The notes below the pieces were generated by a model. The model made no database searches, was not told the origin of the DNA, and saw only the letters and a program-made list of their open reading frames with translations. Positions 7,520 through 13,346 of a stretch of DNA of 28,899 nucleotides are shown here, piece by piece. Source of the DNA: a virus; IMG/VR virus record IMGVR_UViG_3300027365_000048, positions 1 to 28,899 of that record. The stretch is one strand, 5' to 3'. Every line of letters starts with the position of its first letter. Positions within the stretch are counted from its first letter, which is position 1. The position numbers and the translations under genes are program-made.

Positions 7520-8503
7520 ATGGCCCTTTCCGATATGAAGGTATTCAACGAGTACCTCAAAAACGCCACCATCGAAACTCTGGCCCAGGACGTTGAGAAG
7601 TTCAACGCCGCCTCGGCCGGCGCCATCCGCCTGACCACGCAGGGTATCGACGGCGACTTCCTGCAGGAGTCCTTCTGGGCTGGCCTGCATGGCGCCCAGC
7701 GTCGTGTCGATCGCTACGCCGCCAACGGCGCCCAGTCGGCAACCGCGCTTTCCCAGAAGCAGTACGACGCCGTTAAGGTGGCCGGTGGCTTCGGCCCGAT
7801 CCTCTGGGAGCCCTCGCAGCTCTCCTGGATTCAGAAGAGCCCGGAGGAAGCGCTCGAAGTCATCAGCCGCAACCTGTCCGAGGCAATCGTGGCGGATCAG
7901 CTGAACACCGTAATCGCCGCCCTGGTCGCTGCTATCAGCAACCAGGCCGCCGCGACGAACGATGTGTCGGCTACTGCCGGTGTTACCTATGCCGCCATCA
8001 ACGCCGCGCACGCCAAGTTCGGCGACGCCTCCGGCCGTCTGGTTGCGCAGGTAATGAACGGCGTGACCTTCCACGACCTCATCGGGAAGAACCTCACCAA
8101 CGCGCAGCAGCTGTTCCGTGCTGGCGACGTGACGATCGTCGATATCCTCGGCAAAGCCGTCATCGTGACCGACTCCCCGGCGCTGTACTCGGCCGCGGTC
8201 GCCACTCCGGCTGCACCTGCCAAGCAGCGCGTGCTGTCCCTGGCCGACGGCGCTGGCATGGTGATGGACGGTTCCGACCTGATCACCAATATCGAGACCA
8301 GCAACGGTAAGGGCCGCATCGAGACGACCTTCCAGGCCGACTATTCCTTCGGTCTGGCGTTGCGCGGCTATACCTGGGACACCGCCAACGGCGGCAAGTC
8401 TCCGACCGACGCCGAGCTGGCCACCGGCTCCAATTGGGAACTTGTGGCCAACAGCGTCAAAGCGAGCGCCGGGGTAATTACCATTGGTGATGCAGCCAAG
8501 TAA
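7520..8503 (+). CDS. major capsid protein
   Basis: This 327-residue protein follows the scaffold by 13 bases and has the strongest ribosome binding site seen here (AGGAGG, 7508-7513), as expected for the most abundant virion protein. It has an N-terminal helical arm (MKVFNEYLKNATIETLAQDV), an E-loop/spine-like region with many Gly, Ala and Gln, and the segment VMNGVTFHDLIGKNLTNAQQ. The C-terminal part carries SWE-like beta segments (IETTFQADYSFGLALRGYTW) and a degenerate Gly/Thr tail. An HK97 fold is inferred from genome position and length, not from a recognisable motif. A strong terminator follows 2 bases after the stop. Confidence 0.85.
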   Translation: MALSDMKVFNEYLKNATIETLAQDVEKFNAASAGAIRLTTQGIDGDFLQESFWAGLHGAQRRVDRYAANGAQSATALSQKQYDAVKVAGGFGPILWEPSQLSWIQKSPEEALEVISRNLSEAIVADQLNTVIAALVAAISNQAAATNDVSATAGVTYAAINAAHAKFGDASGRLVAQVMNGVTFHDLIGKNLTNAQQLFRAGDVTIVDILGKAVIVTDSPALYSAAVATPAAPAKQRVLSLADGAGMVMDGSDLITNIETSNGKGRIETTFQADYSFGLALRGYTWDTANGGKSPTDAELATGSNWELVANSVKASAGVITIGDAAK

Positions 8504-8505
8504 GC

Positions 8506-8529
8506 AAAAGGCCCCTTGCGGGGCCTTTT
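8506..8529. terminator. bidirectional terminator between capsid and HNH-AP2 genes
   Basis: A perfect 10-bp stem, AAAAGGCCCC/GGGGCCTTTT, with loop TTGC. The A and T tracts make it work in either direction, so it can end capsid transcripts and the opposing HNH-AP2 transcript, whose stop codon begins at 8531. Confidence 0.88.
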
Positions 8530-8530
8530 C

Positions 8531-9028
8531 TTATATTGCGCATCCTTTATGGATGTTTCGTTTTGCGTTCAAATAGGCGTTTGCCGCATCTTCCTCACTA
8601 TCATGATAGCCGAGGAAGATGTACTTCTTTCCATGGTAGATTTTTGCGCGCCACTTGCCTTTGAATTTAGATACGCCAAGATGAACAGACGAGCTGTTTC
8701 TCCTTTGGCTGCTTCTTTGATTCTGCTGATTTATACCTCTATCGCCTGACCGCAGATTTACGATTCGGTTGTCCGTGATCTGCCCGTTTACGTGGTCAAC
8801 AATGCTTGGGGGAGGTTCGCGATAGAAGATCGCCCAGGCGATCCTGTGCGCCACATAGGTTCGGCCCATGAATGTAATTTTTATATAGCCGGTGACTCCA
8901 GGGCAGCCCGCCTTTGACCCTGCTTTTGCTTTCCCTCTTGAAATCTTCCATGTCAAATCGCCGGTTTCAGGATTGTATGAAAGTGCACGAGACAGCATGT
9001 CAATGTCGAAGTCGCTTCTAGCTTCCAT
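8531..9028 (-). CDS. HNH homing endonuclease with AP2 DNA-binding domain
   Basis: The 165-residue protein is on the strand opposite the structural genes. The N-terminal HNH_3-type nuclease spans about residues 11-100, with YVAHRIAWAIFY, the catalytic IVDHVNG and DNRIVNLR. Residues about 115-158 (HLGVSKFKGKWRAKIYHGKK, then FLGYHDSEEDAANAYLNAK) are a classic AP2 DNA-binding domain. HNH-AP2 proteins are free-standing homing endonucleases that spread by cutting alleles lacking them. AGAGGA lies just upstream of the ATG at 9028, and an extended -10 promoter lies 30 bases farther. Codon use is visibly more A/T-rich than in the flanking capsid and connector genes, indicating transfer. It interrupts the head genes without damaging any. 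Confidence 0.9.
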   Translation of the reverse strand: MEARSDFDIDMLSRALSYNPETGDLTWKISRGKAKAGSKAGCPGVTGYIKITFMGRTYVAHRIAWAIFYREPPPSIVDHVNGQITDNRIVNLRSGDRGINQQNQRSSQRRNSSSVHLGVSKFKGKWRAKIYHGKKYIFLGYHDSEEDAANAYLNAKRNIHKGCAI

Positions 9029-9059
9029 TTTATCCTCTGCATTTTATCCCAACAGCGTA

Positions 9060-9068
9060 ATTATACCA
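9060..9068 (-). promoter_or_regulatory. extended -10 promoter for HNH-AP2 gene
   Basis: On the minus strand this reads TGGTATAAT, a perfect -10 hexamer with the TGn extension. No good -35 is present at 16-18 bp, which extended -10 promoters tolerate. The predicted start near 9053 leaves a leader of about 24 bases containing the ribosome site AGAGGA. A GTTGCGCAAC palindrome (9069-9078) abuts the extended -10. Confidence 0.7.
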
Positions 9069-9138
9069 GTTGCGCAACATATAAAGCAGAGATCTATCGA
9101 TCTGTTGTTTACGTAACAAGTCATGCGTGGAGATCAAC

Positions 9139-9327
9139 ATGAACAATCAATCCGTATTTTTCGAACCCCATCCGGTCAGCCCGGAACGAAAGGCCGAGCT
9201 GCGTGCTCAGGGCTTCAAGATCATCGACGCTCGATTCGCGCCGCCTGGCGAGGCAGTCGAGCCGCAAGACGAGGCGCCCAAGCCGCGCGCCCGTAAGACC
9301 AAGCCAGAGCCGACCGAGGCCGAGTAA
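9139..9327 (+). CDS. small head-region protein, function unknown
   Basis: This 62-residue protein starts at an ATG with GGAG six bases upstream; the GTG at 9127 overlaps the ribosome site and is rejected. The N-terminal half (SPERKAELRAQGFKIIDARF, then APPGE) is a short helix-strand unit. The C-terminal half is a disordered Pro/Lys/Glu tail (PKPRARKTKPEPTEAE). Its stop directly abuts the start of the next gene. Its place between capsid and connector genes suggests a virion or assembly accessory, but no family was recognised with certainty. Before the homing cassette arrived it would have followed the capsid gene directly. Confidence 0.65.
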   Translation: MNNQSVFFEPHPVSPERKAELRAQGFKIIDARFAPPGEAVEPQDEAPKPRARKTKPEPTEAE

Positions 9328-9699
9328 ATGACCGAGTACATCACCATCGCGCAGGTCGACGGCCTGCTGGGGTCCGGCTGGACAACCGAAGACAAGAAGG
9401 CCCGCGCGGTGCTGATGGCTAACACCTGGCTTAGCGCAAAGCCGCTGCCTGCGTTTGACGAGGCTCCCGCTGCCGTTGTGCAGGCCGGGGCTGAGATCGC
9501 GCGCGAGGCGGCTGCTGGCAAGCTCTACACGGCCAACGAAACGGGCGTGCTGAGCAAGTCGGTTGAGGCGGGCGGCGTGTCGAGCAGCAAGACCTACTCG
9601 TCATCGGCGCGCACTGTGACCGCTGGCGAGGCGTTCGCGCTGGCTCTGCTGGCTCCGCTGCTTGGGCCTGCTGGCCAGATCAAACTGGTTCGGGGGTAG
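9328..9699 (+). CDS. head-tail connector/adaptor (DnaT-like fold family)
   Basis: The 123-residue protein begins MTEYITIAQVDGLLGSGWTT and is helical, with WLSAKPLPAF and a Ser-rich segment (SVEAGGVSSSKTYSSSA). This resembles the phage family often labelled putative DnaT-like ssDNA-binding protein, which by gene position is a head-tail adaptor equivalent to HK97 gp6. It lies first in the adaptor, stopper, neck series, its start abuts the preceding stop, and the next gene begins two bases after its own stop. Adaptor function is inferred from order; the ssDNA-binding name should not be taken as function. Confidence 0.7.
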   Translation: MTEYITIAQVDGLLGSGWTTEDKKARAVLMANTWLSAKPLPAFDEAPAAVVQAGAEIAREAAAGKLYTANETGVLSKSVEAGGVSSSKTYSSSARTVTAGEAFALALLAPLLGPAGQIKLVRG

Positions 9700-9701
9700 G
9701 C

Positions 9702-10052
9702 ATGGGGCTTCGTGATGATCTGTCTGCCGACATTGCTGCGGCGTTTGACTCGGATCTAGCCGACGCGGTGCGCCCGTTCACGGCATCGCATCCCGGCCAG
9801 TCTGCCTACGACCCGTCAACCGGCACCATGACCGCGACCGATGAGCCCTACACGGGGCGCGGCGTCTTCAGTGGCTACCGGCTCGACCAGATCGACGGCG
9901 CGCTGATCCAGTCGACCGACCTGCAACTGCTGGCCCTGCAATCCGAGGTCACGCGAGCGCCCGAGATGGGCGACACGCTCGACGGGATGCAAGTCGTGCG
10001 CGTCAGTCAAGACCCGGCCGGCGCAACGTGGTCTGTCCAGTTGAGGAAGTGA
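9702..10052 (+). CDS. head completion/stopper protein (probable)
   Basis: This 116-residue protein has an N-terminal helix (MGLRDDLSADIAAAFDSDLA) followed by a beta-rich body (YDPSTGTMTATDEPYTGRGV, DLQLLALQSEVTRAP, MQVVRVSQDPAGATWSVQLR). It has the size and strand-rich character of stopper proteins that close the portal after packaging. Homologues are sometimes annotated as glutamate 5-kinase, but no kinase motif is present. It sits between the adaptor and the gp10-like neck gene, with a one-base gap to the latter. Confidence 0.7.
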   Translation: MGLRDDLSADIAAAFDSDLADAVRPFTASHPGQSAYDPSTGTMTATDEPYTGRGVFSGYRLDQIDGALIQSTDLQLLALQSEVTRAPEMGDTLDGMQVVRVSQDPAGATWSVQLRK

Positions 10053-10053
10053 G

Positions 10054-10497
10054 ATGGCATTCGCGCTTGATCTGTCCAAGTTCATCGAAAAGGCGCAGGG
10101 CAATGCCGAGACGGTCGTGAAGAAGGTCGGCATCGATATGCTCGCGAAGGTCGTGGATCGCTCCCCTGTAGGCAACCCTGATCTGTGGAAGGGCGAAGGC
10201 CCGAAGGGCTACGTGGGCGGTCGGTTTCGCCGGAACTGGCAGGTCACGTTCGGGCGTCCGGCTCAGGGCGAAGTTGATGGCGTTGATCCCAGCGGCAGCG
10301 CAACCAACTCGGCAGGGGCTGCCGTGCTGGCCTCCTATCGCAGCGGCATCAGTTCGATCTGGCTGGCCAATAACGTTCCGTATTCGTACATCCTGGAGAT
10401 GGGGTATTCATCCCAGGCGCCGCTTGGCGTGGCTGGCGTCACGGCAACCGAGTTCCAAACCTTCGTAGATCAGGCCGTTCGGGAGCTGGATACTTGA
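10054..10497 (+). CDS. HK97 gp10-like neck/tail completion protein
   Basis: The 147-residue protein shows the HK97 gp10-like pattern: an N-terminal helix, then DRSPVGNPDLWKGEGPKGYV with a following Arg-rich FRRNWQVTFG, and a C-terminal NNVPYSYILEMGYSSQAPLG motif. These proteins join the connector to the tail tube. The gene ends at a TGA (10495-10497) that belongs to the terminal TTGAC of the inserted TnpB element, so the original last codons or stop were replaced by the insertion with little apparent loss. It would normally be followed immediately by the tail terminator gene, now 1.28 kb away. Confidence 0.82.
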   Translation: MAFALDLSKFIEKAQGNAETVVKKVGIDMLAKVVDRSPVGNPDLWKGEGPKGYVGGRFRRNWQVTFGRPAQGEVDGVDPSGSATNSAGAAVLASYRSGISSIWLANNVPYSYILEMGYSSQAPLGVAGVTATEFQTFVDQAVRELDT

Positions 10498-10503
10498 CGT
10501 CCT

Positions 10504-10523
10504 CCCCGCCCTAAAGGGCAGGG
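10504..10523 (-). repeat. right-end hairpin of the TnpB element / probable reRNA scaffold end
   Basis: An imperfect GC stem, CCCGCCC/GGGC-A-GGG around a TAAA loop, lies at the 3' end of tnpB. It is followed on the minus strand by GGGGAGGACGTCAA. In this family the 3' end of tnpB and the right end are transcribed as the right-end RNA (omega/reRNA), with the guide taken from the adjacent flank. Here the guide would read minus-strand 10493 to 10474, i.e. the 3' end of the gp10-like gene. Confidence 0.65.
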
Positions 10524-11560
10524 ATTCCCACTACTGGCGCTCGACGTCCCGAGCGGAGAATGTTTAACGCAGCATTTACGTCACGATCATGGACCGCACC
10601 GCACTCACTGCAAACCCACTCTCTTATTCGCAAACCTGCGATACCTTTCGGCCTCGACTCGGGCAATGCGCCACAAGCCGAGCAGGTCTGGGAGGAAAAC
10701 GATTCATTCACTTCTTCATACCATGCGCCATTCGCAACCGACTTGTACGCAAGCATCGTTTTGAAGGAATGCCAAGATGCGTCGTAAACGCTTTTCGCCA
10801 TCTTGGTCTTGGCGAGTTTTCCGCTGCTGACGTTGCCAACAGCGATGTAATCGAATCGCCGCACGATGTCCGTACTGGCCTTGTGCAGGAAGTCCATCCG
10901 GGTGTTGGCGATCTTGGCGTGAATCTTCGCCGCCAGTCGTTTCTTTCTGGCCCTTTGCGCCTTCGCCAGTTTTTCTTCAAGCTGCCGAAAGCATCGGGGA
11001 TGTTCGATCTTCTCGCCGTTGGACAGCGTAGCCAGATCGGCAAGCCCCAGATCAATGCCAACGCCGCGCACAGGTTTTCTGGTTTCAGCGTCCGCAACAT
11101 CAACGACGATGTTCAGGAACCAGTTTCCGCGCCTGTCTTGGCTAAAGCAGCTGCCGTCCTTGATCTTTCCTTCCGGCAGGGGCCTAGAATTGAATACGCG
11201 AAATGTGTTACCAGCGAATCGGAACGCATCGCCGTGGCGTTTCAAGTCCCGACCCTTGAGTGGCACCCAGCCCAGCGACCGCTTGCCGCGATAGCGCAGG
11301 TACGGGCGCTTGAACTGCTTGCGAGACTTGGCGTATTGCTCGCACACGGCATTGATCGTGCCGGAGTGGATGCCAAGTTCCTTGCTGCTTCCGGCGGTCA
11401 GGACGTTCAGATCAAAGCCGGTAGGCCATCGCTTGCGCCATTTGAGCGCATGTTTCTGCGTGTCATTGCAGAAGTTCCAGACGAAATTTACCGCCCGCGC
11501 CTGCTTGTTCAGCAGGCCGTTCAGCGACTTTACGCGGTAGCGGTAAACCTTCGTGCTCAT
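10511..11560 (-). CDS. tnpB: TnpB RNA-guided nuclease-family protein
   Basis: The 349-residue protein is a TnpB/OrfB. The N-terminal part has the WED/REC-like KQARAVNFVWNFCNDTQKHA. RuvC-I is GVGIDLGLADL (Asp170). The zinc finger has CSAC (293-296) and CSEC (317-320). RuvC-III is HDRDVNAALNIL (Asp327). At the RuvC-II position, where TnpB normally has a Glu (I-V-E-D/N-L), this protein reads YIAVGNVSSGKL with Gly242; a Glu is present later at residue 286 in EEVNESFSSQTCSACG and could be a relocated catalytic residue. TnpB normally uses a right-end RNA to cut target DNA next to a short motif. It is shorter than many TnpBs (370-410 aa). Its ATG overlaps the RHH stop (ATGA), so the two are co-translated. 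Confidence 0.92.
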   Translation of the reverse strand: MSTKVYRYRVKSLNGLLNKQARAVNFVWNFCNDTQKHALKWRKRWPTGFDLNVLTAGSSKELGIHSGTINAVCEQYAKSRKQFKRPYLRYRGKRSLGWVPLKGRDLKRHGDAFRFAGNTFRVFNSRPLPEGKIKDGSCFSQDRRGNWFLNIVVDVADAETRKPVRGVGIDLGLADLATLSNGEKIEHPRCFRQLEEKLAKAQRARKKRLAAKIHAKIANTRMDFLHKASTDIVRRFDYIAVGNVSSGKLAKTKMAKSVYDASWHSFKTMLAYKSVANGAWYEEVNESFSSQTCSACGALPESRPKGIAGLRIREWVCSECGAVHDRDVNAALNILRSGRRAPVVGIPAL

Positions 11561-11685
11561 TGGCGTTTCAGGTACTCGTCAATAGCGCGTCTGATGTGTT
11601 CGGCGACCGAAAGCCCGGTCTTTTCGGACAGGGCCTTGAGCGCCGCAATAACCGGCTCGGGCAGGAATATGTGTGTGCGTTTCAT
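11557..11685 (-). CDS. ribbon-helix-helix (CopG-like) protein of the TnpB element
   Basis: This 42-residue protein begins MKRTHIFLPEPVIAALKALS and continues KTGLSVAEHIRRAIDEYLKR. It has one beta strand and two helices with the RHH pattern: alternating strand residues, a Gly-L-S turn and an amphipathic second helix. The stop overlaps the tnpB ATG (ATGA). RHH proteins dimerise and bind operator DNA through the strand, so it may repress its own promoter and tnpB, or modulate transposition. The ATG lies 7 bases after a perfect TATAAT with no Shine-Dalgarno site, suggesting a leaderless mRNA. It is short for standard gene finders. RHH genes ahead of tnpB are known in proteobacterial elements (recollection). 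Confidence 0.85.
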   Translation of the reverse strand: MKRTHIFLPEPVIAALKALSEKTGLSVAEHIRRAIDEYLKRQ

Positions 11686-11690
11686 GCACA
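11674..11690. promoter_or_regulatory. candidate RHH operator (inverted repeat)
   Basis: TGTGC and GCACA form a perfect 5-bp inverted repeat separated by 7 bases. The repeat spans the RHH start codon and abuts the -10 element, the expected place for an autoregulatory operator. This is inference from position only. Confidence 0.4.
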
Positions 11691-11691
11691 T

Positions 11692-11697
11692 ATTATA
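11692..11697 (-). promoter_or_regulatory. -10 element of the RHH-tnpB operon
   Basis: On the minus strand this is a perfect TATAAT, preceded by ACAGG. No strong -35 was found 16-18 bp upstream. The predicted transcription start falls on or next to the A of the RHH start codon at 11685. Confidence 0.6.
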
Positions 11698-11718
11698 CCT
11701 GTGTTTTCATACAGCAGT

Positions 11719-11765
11719 GCAGCCTGTCGGCTGCGCTCCTTTCCTCCCCGGCCTGAACGCCGGGG
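11719..11765 (-). repeat. left-end hairpins of the TnpB element
   Basis: There are two perfect stems: GCAGCC/GGCTGC with a 4-base loop (11719-11734), and CCCCGGC/GCCGGGG with a 6-base loop (11746-11765). The second resembles the right-end hairpin in both sequence context (TCCTCCCC start) and orientation. Terminal hairpins of this kind are what IS200/IS605 transposases bind. Confidence 0.6.
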
Positions 11766-11781
11766 TCTCTCGGAGCATCAG

Positions 11782-12186
11782 ATGAGCAACAGGCGAATCC
11801 GGTCGCTGCTCGAGCAGCGCCTGAAGGCATGGGCTGACGCAAGGCCGATCCCGGTTGCGTGGGACAACGTGAAGTTTTCGCCGCCGACGGGGCCGTATAT
11901 CCGCGCCACGCTCTTGCCGGCCGACACAACCAGCATCGATCTCGAAGGTGCGCACCGCGGCTATCTAGGCCTATTCCAGGTATCGATCAACGTCCCGCTC
12001 AGCACCGGCCCCGGACAGGCTGAGACGCTGGCTGACGAGATTTCCGCCCTGTTCCCGATGACGCTCCGGCTTGAGTCCGGCTCGTTCTGGGTGCAGATCG
12101 CATCGCCCTGCAGCGCGTACCCCGGCGTACCGGGCGATACGCATTACATGGTGCCGGTCCGGTTCCAATACCGAGCCGACACCTAG
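11782..12186 (+). CDS. tail terminator / tail completion protein
   Basis: The 134-residue protein starts at ATG 11782 with GGAG six bases upstream; the frame is open back to 11560 but that part is the TnpB element and is excluded. It begins MSNRRIRSLLEQRLKAWADA and contains PIPVAWDNVKFSPPTGPYIR and GYLGLFQVSINVPLSTGPGQ, the pattern of lambda gpU/DUF4128-type tail terminator proteins: an N-terminal helix, then a strand-rich core with an A-W-D-N-V-x-F-x-P-P segment. It caps the tail tube at its final length and docks to the head. It lies between the neck gene and the major tail protein, as expected. Confidence 0.82.
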   Translation: MSNRRIRSLLEQRLKAWADARPIPVAWDNVKFSPPTGPYIRATLLPADTTSIDLEGAHRGYLGLFQVSINVPLSTGPGQAETLADEISALFPMTLRLESGSFWVQIASPCSAYPGVPGDTHYMVPVRFQYRADT

Positions 12187-12208
12187 CCATTTTCAAGAAT
12201 CAAGAGAG

Positions 12209-12231
12209 CCCGCCATTGAGCGGGTTTTTTT
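12209..12231 (+). terminator. intrinsic terminator-like hairpin before major tail gene
   Basis: The stem CCCGC/GCGGG with a 6-base loop is followed by seven T residues, 23 bases after the tail terminator stop. The late operon continues beyond it, so it is either read through by antiterminated polymerase or attenuates. Confidence 0.75.
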
Positions 12232-12292
12232 GTGCCCGCTGTTCCAGCACTAACCCTCAAGCGTCGGTCCATGCGGCCGCAAAGGATATCAA

Positions 12293-12940
12293 TTGGCGTT
12301 CTCAATTCCGGACGGTACTACCATCCACCTCGGCACCTCCTTCGGCACCTCCGTTGCGGTGACCGGCATCAGCAACGCATCCACAGCCGTTGCCAGCGCG
12401 GCCTCTCACGGCTTTGCCAATGGCGACATGGTCATCATCAAGTCAGGCTGGCAGCGTGCCAATGAGCGCGTTTTCCGCGTGGCTAACGTCAGCGCTGGCA
12501 CCTTCGAACTCGAAGGCCTGGACACTAGCGACGTGAACGCATTCCCGGTCGGCACCTCGAGCGGATCGGCACAGAAGATCCTCACCTTCACCCAGATCAC
12601 CCAGGTGATCGGCATCAGCACCTCCGGTGGCGAGCAGCAGTTCGCAACCGTGAGCCCGCTCGAGGCCGACTTTGAGATCCAGATCCCGACCATGTACTCG
12701 GCACAGACCATCTCCATGGAGATCGGCGACGACCCGACCCTGGCCGGCTATCAGGCGCTGAAGAAGGCCGCCGACGCACGCGCCATCCGCCCGCTGCTGA
12801 TGGTGAACAAGAACGGCTCGAAGATTTACTACTACGGCTATGTCTCCCTGAACGAGACGCCGACCAAGAACAAGGGCCAGGTCGACACCGTGAACAGCAC
12901 CTTCTCGCTGCTGTCGCGCCCGGTGCGCTACGCCGCATAA
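12293..12940 (+). CDS. major tail (tube) protein
   Basis: This 215-residue protein is rich in Ser, Thr, Gly and beta strands, begins MAFSIPDGTTIHLGTSFGTS and includes TVSPLEADFEIQIPTMYSAQ and IYYYGYVSLNETPTKNKGQV, in the manner of lambda gpV/TP901-type tube proteins. The start is an unusual TTG at 12293, supported by AAGGA six bases upstream and by the absence of any upstream ATG; the next in-frame ATG would delete much of the first strand region. It polymerises into the tail tube around the tape measure. It lies between the tail terminator and the frameshifting chaperone genes, the canonical order. Terminator-like hairpins flank it on both sides. Confidence 0.87.
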   Translation: MAFSIPDGTTIHLGTSFGTSVAVTGISNASTAVASAASHGFANGDMVIIKSGWQRANERVFRVANVSAGTFELEGLDTSDVNAFPVGTSSGSAQKILTFTQITQVIGISTSGGEQQFATVSPLEADFEIQIPTMYSAQTISMEIGDDPTLAGYQALKKAADARAIRPLLMVNKNGSKIYYYGYVSLNETPTKNKGQVDTVNSTFSLLSRPVRYAA

Positions 12941-12971
12941 CTGACAGCCATCTCGCAGAACCTGCTGCAAA

Positions 12972-13006
12972 GGGCGCCGGAGACGGTCTGGCGCCCTCTT
13001 TTTTAT
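12972..13006 (+). terminator. intrinsic terminator after major tail gene
   Basis: A perfect 7-bp stem, GGGCGCC/GGCGCCC, with an 11-base loop is followed by TCTTTTTTAT. It lies 32 bases after the major tail protein stop and 26 bases before the chaperone start. Confidence 0.8.
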
Positions 13007-13031
13007 CGAATCCCCGAAGAGGAAACACACC

Positions 13032-13346
13032 ATGGCTAAATTCAAACTTGCTGTTGCCCCGACCTTCAAAGCCAAAGTGGCTATCCCGGTCCCGGGCGGC
13101 GAAAGCCCCGAAGTCGAATTCGAGTTCAAGCACCGCACCGTGGCTCAGCTCGACGAGTGGAGCAAGTCCTTGAAGAAAGGTCGCAAGAACGAGGAGGTCG
13201 TCTCGGAGATTCTTGTGGGTTGGGAGCTGGACGACGAGTTCAGCGAAGAGAACATAGCGTTGCTGTGCCAGAACTACGCAGGCGCAGCGACTGCGCTGAT
13301 GATCGCCTATCAGCAGGAGTTGATTGGCGCTCGCCGGGGAAACTGA
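13032..13346 (+). CDS. tail assembly chaperone (lambda gpG-like, short product)
   Basis: The 104-residue protein begins MAKFKLAVAPTFKAKVAIPV and includes FKHRTVAQLDEWSKSLKKGR, the pattern of phage tail assembly chaperone N-domains. It lies between the major tail and tape measure genes. The final codons are CGG GGA AAC TGA, containing the slippery heptamer GGGAAAC immediately before the stop, so a fraction of ribosomes should shift to -1 and make a longer product. By analogy with lambda, G and GT bind the tape measure and recruit tube protein but are absent from virions. GAGGAAACACACC provides the ribosome binding site. Confidence 0.85.
   Translation: MAKFKLAVAPTFKAKVAIPVPGGESPEVEFEFKHRTVAQLDEWSKSLKKGRKNEEVVSEILVGWELDDEFSEENIALLCQNYAGAATALMIAYQQELIGARRGN

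Larger units (their letters stand above)
10494..11775 (-). mobile_element. IS200/IS605-type (IS1341-like) element: RHH gene plus tnpB, no tnpA
   Basis: On the minus strand the element runs from a GC hairpin next to the tail terminator gene (CCCCGGC/GCCGGGG, 11746-11765) through an RHH gene and tnpB. It ends at a right-end hairpin (10504-10523) followed by GGGGAGGACGTCAA, the typical subterminal signature of tnpB elements of this group. No Y1 transposase (tnpA) gene is present, so it would depend on a TnpA supplied elsewhere. The right boundary at 10494 is fairly firm; the left boundary is approximate (about 11765-11780). It splits the neck gene from the tail terminator gene without disrupting either reading frame. 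Confidence 0.85.

Noticed and set aside
9702-10052. Glutamate 5-kinase label for the stopper-position gene
   Set aside because: At 116 residues with no kinase or nucleotide-binding motif, the name would be a propagated database error.
10511-11560. TnpB called a nuclease-dead transcription factor outright
   Set aside because: RuvC-I and RuvC-III Asp and the zinc finger are intact and a possible alternative Glu exists, so loss of nuclease activity cannot be stated from sequence.
11560-11781. N-terminal extension of the tail terminator gene to 11560
   Set aside because: The extension is the antisense of RHH/left-end DNA of the inserted element; ATG 11782 has its own ribosome site.
10589-11785. 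Plus-strand open frame (398 aa) opposite tnpB
   Set aside because: It is antisense to a well-motifed TnpB gene, shows no family motifs and runs through the element's hairpins.
12443-13138. Minus-strand frame (231 aa) over the major tail gene
   Set aside because: Shadow frame; it crosses a terminator and two genes and lacks initiation signals.
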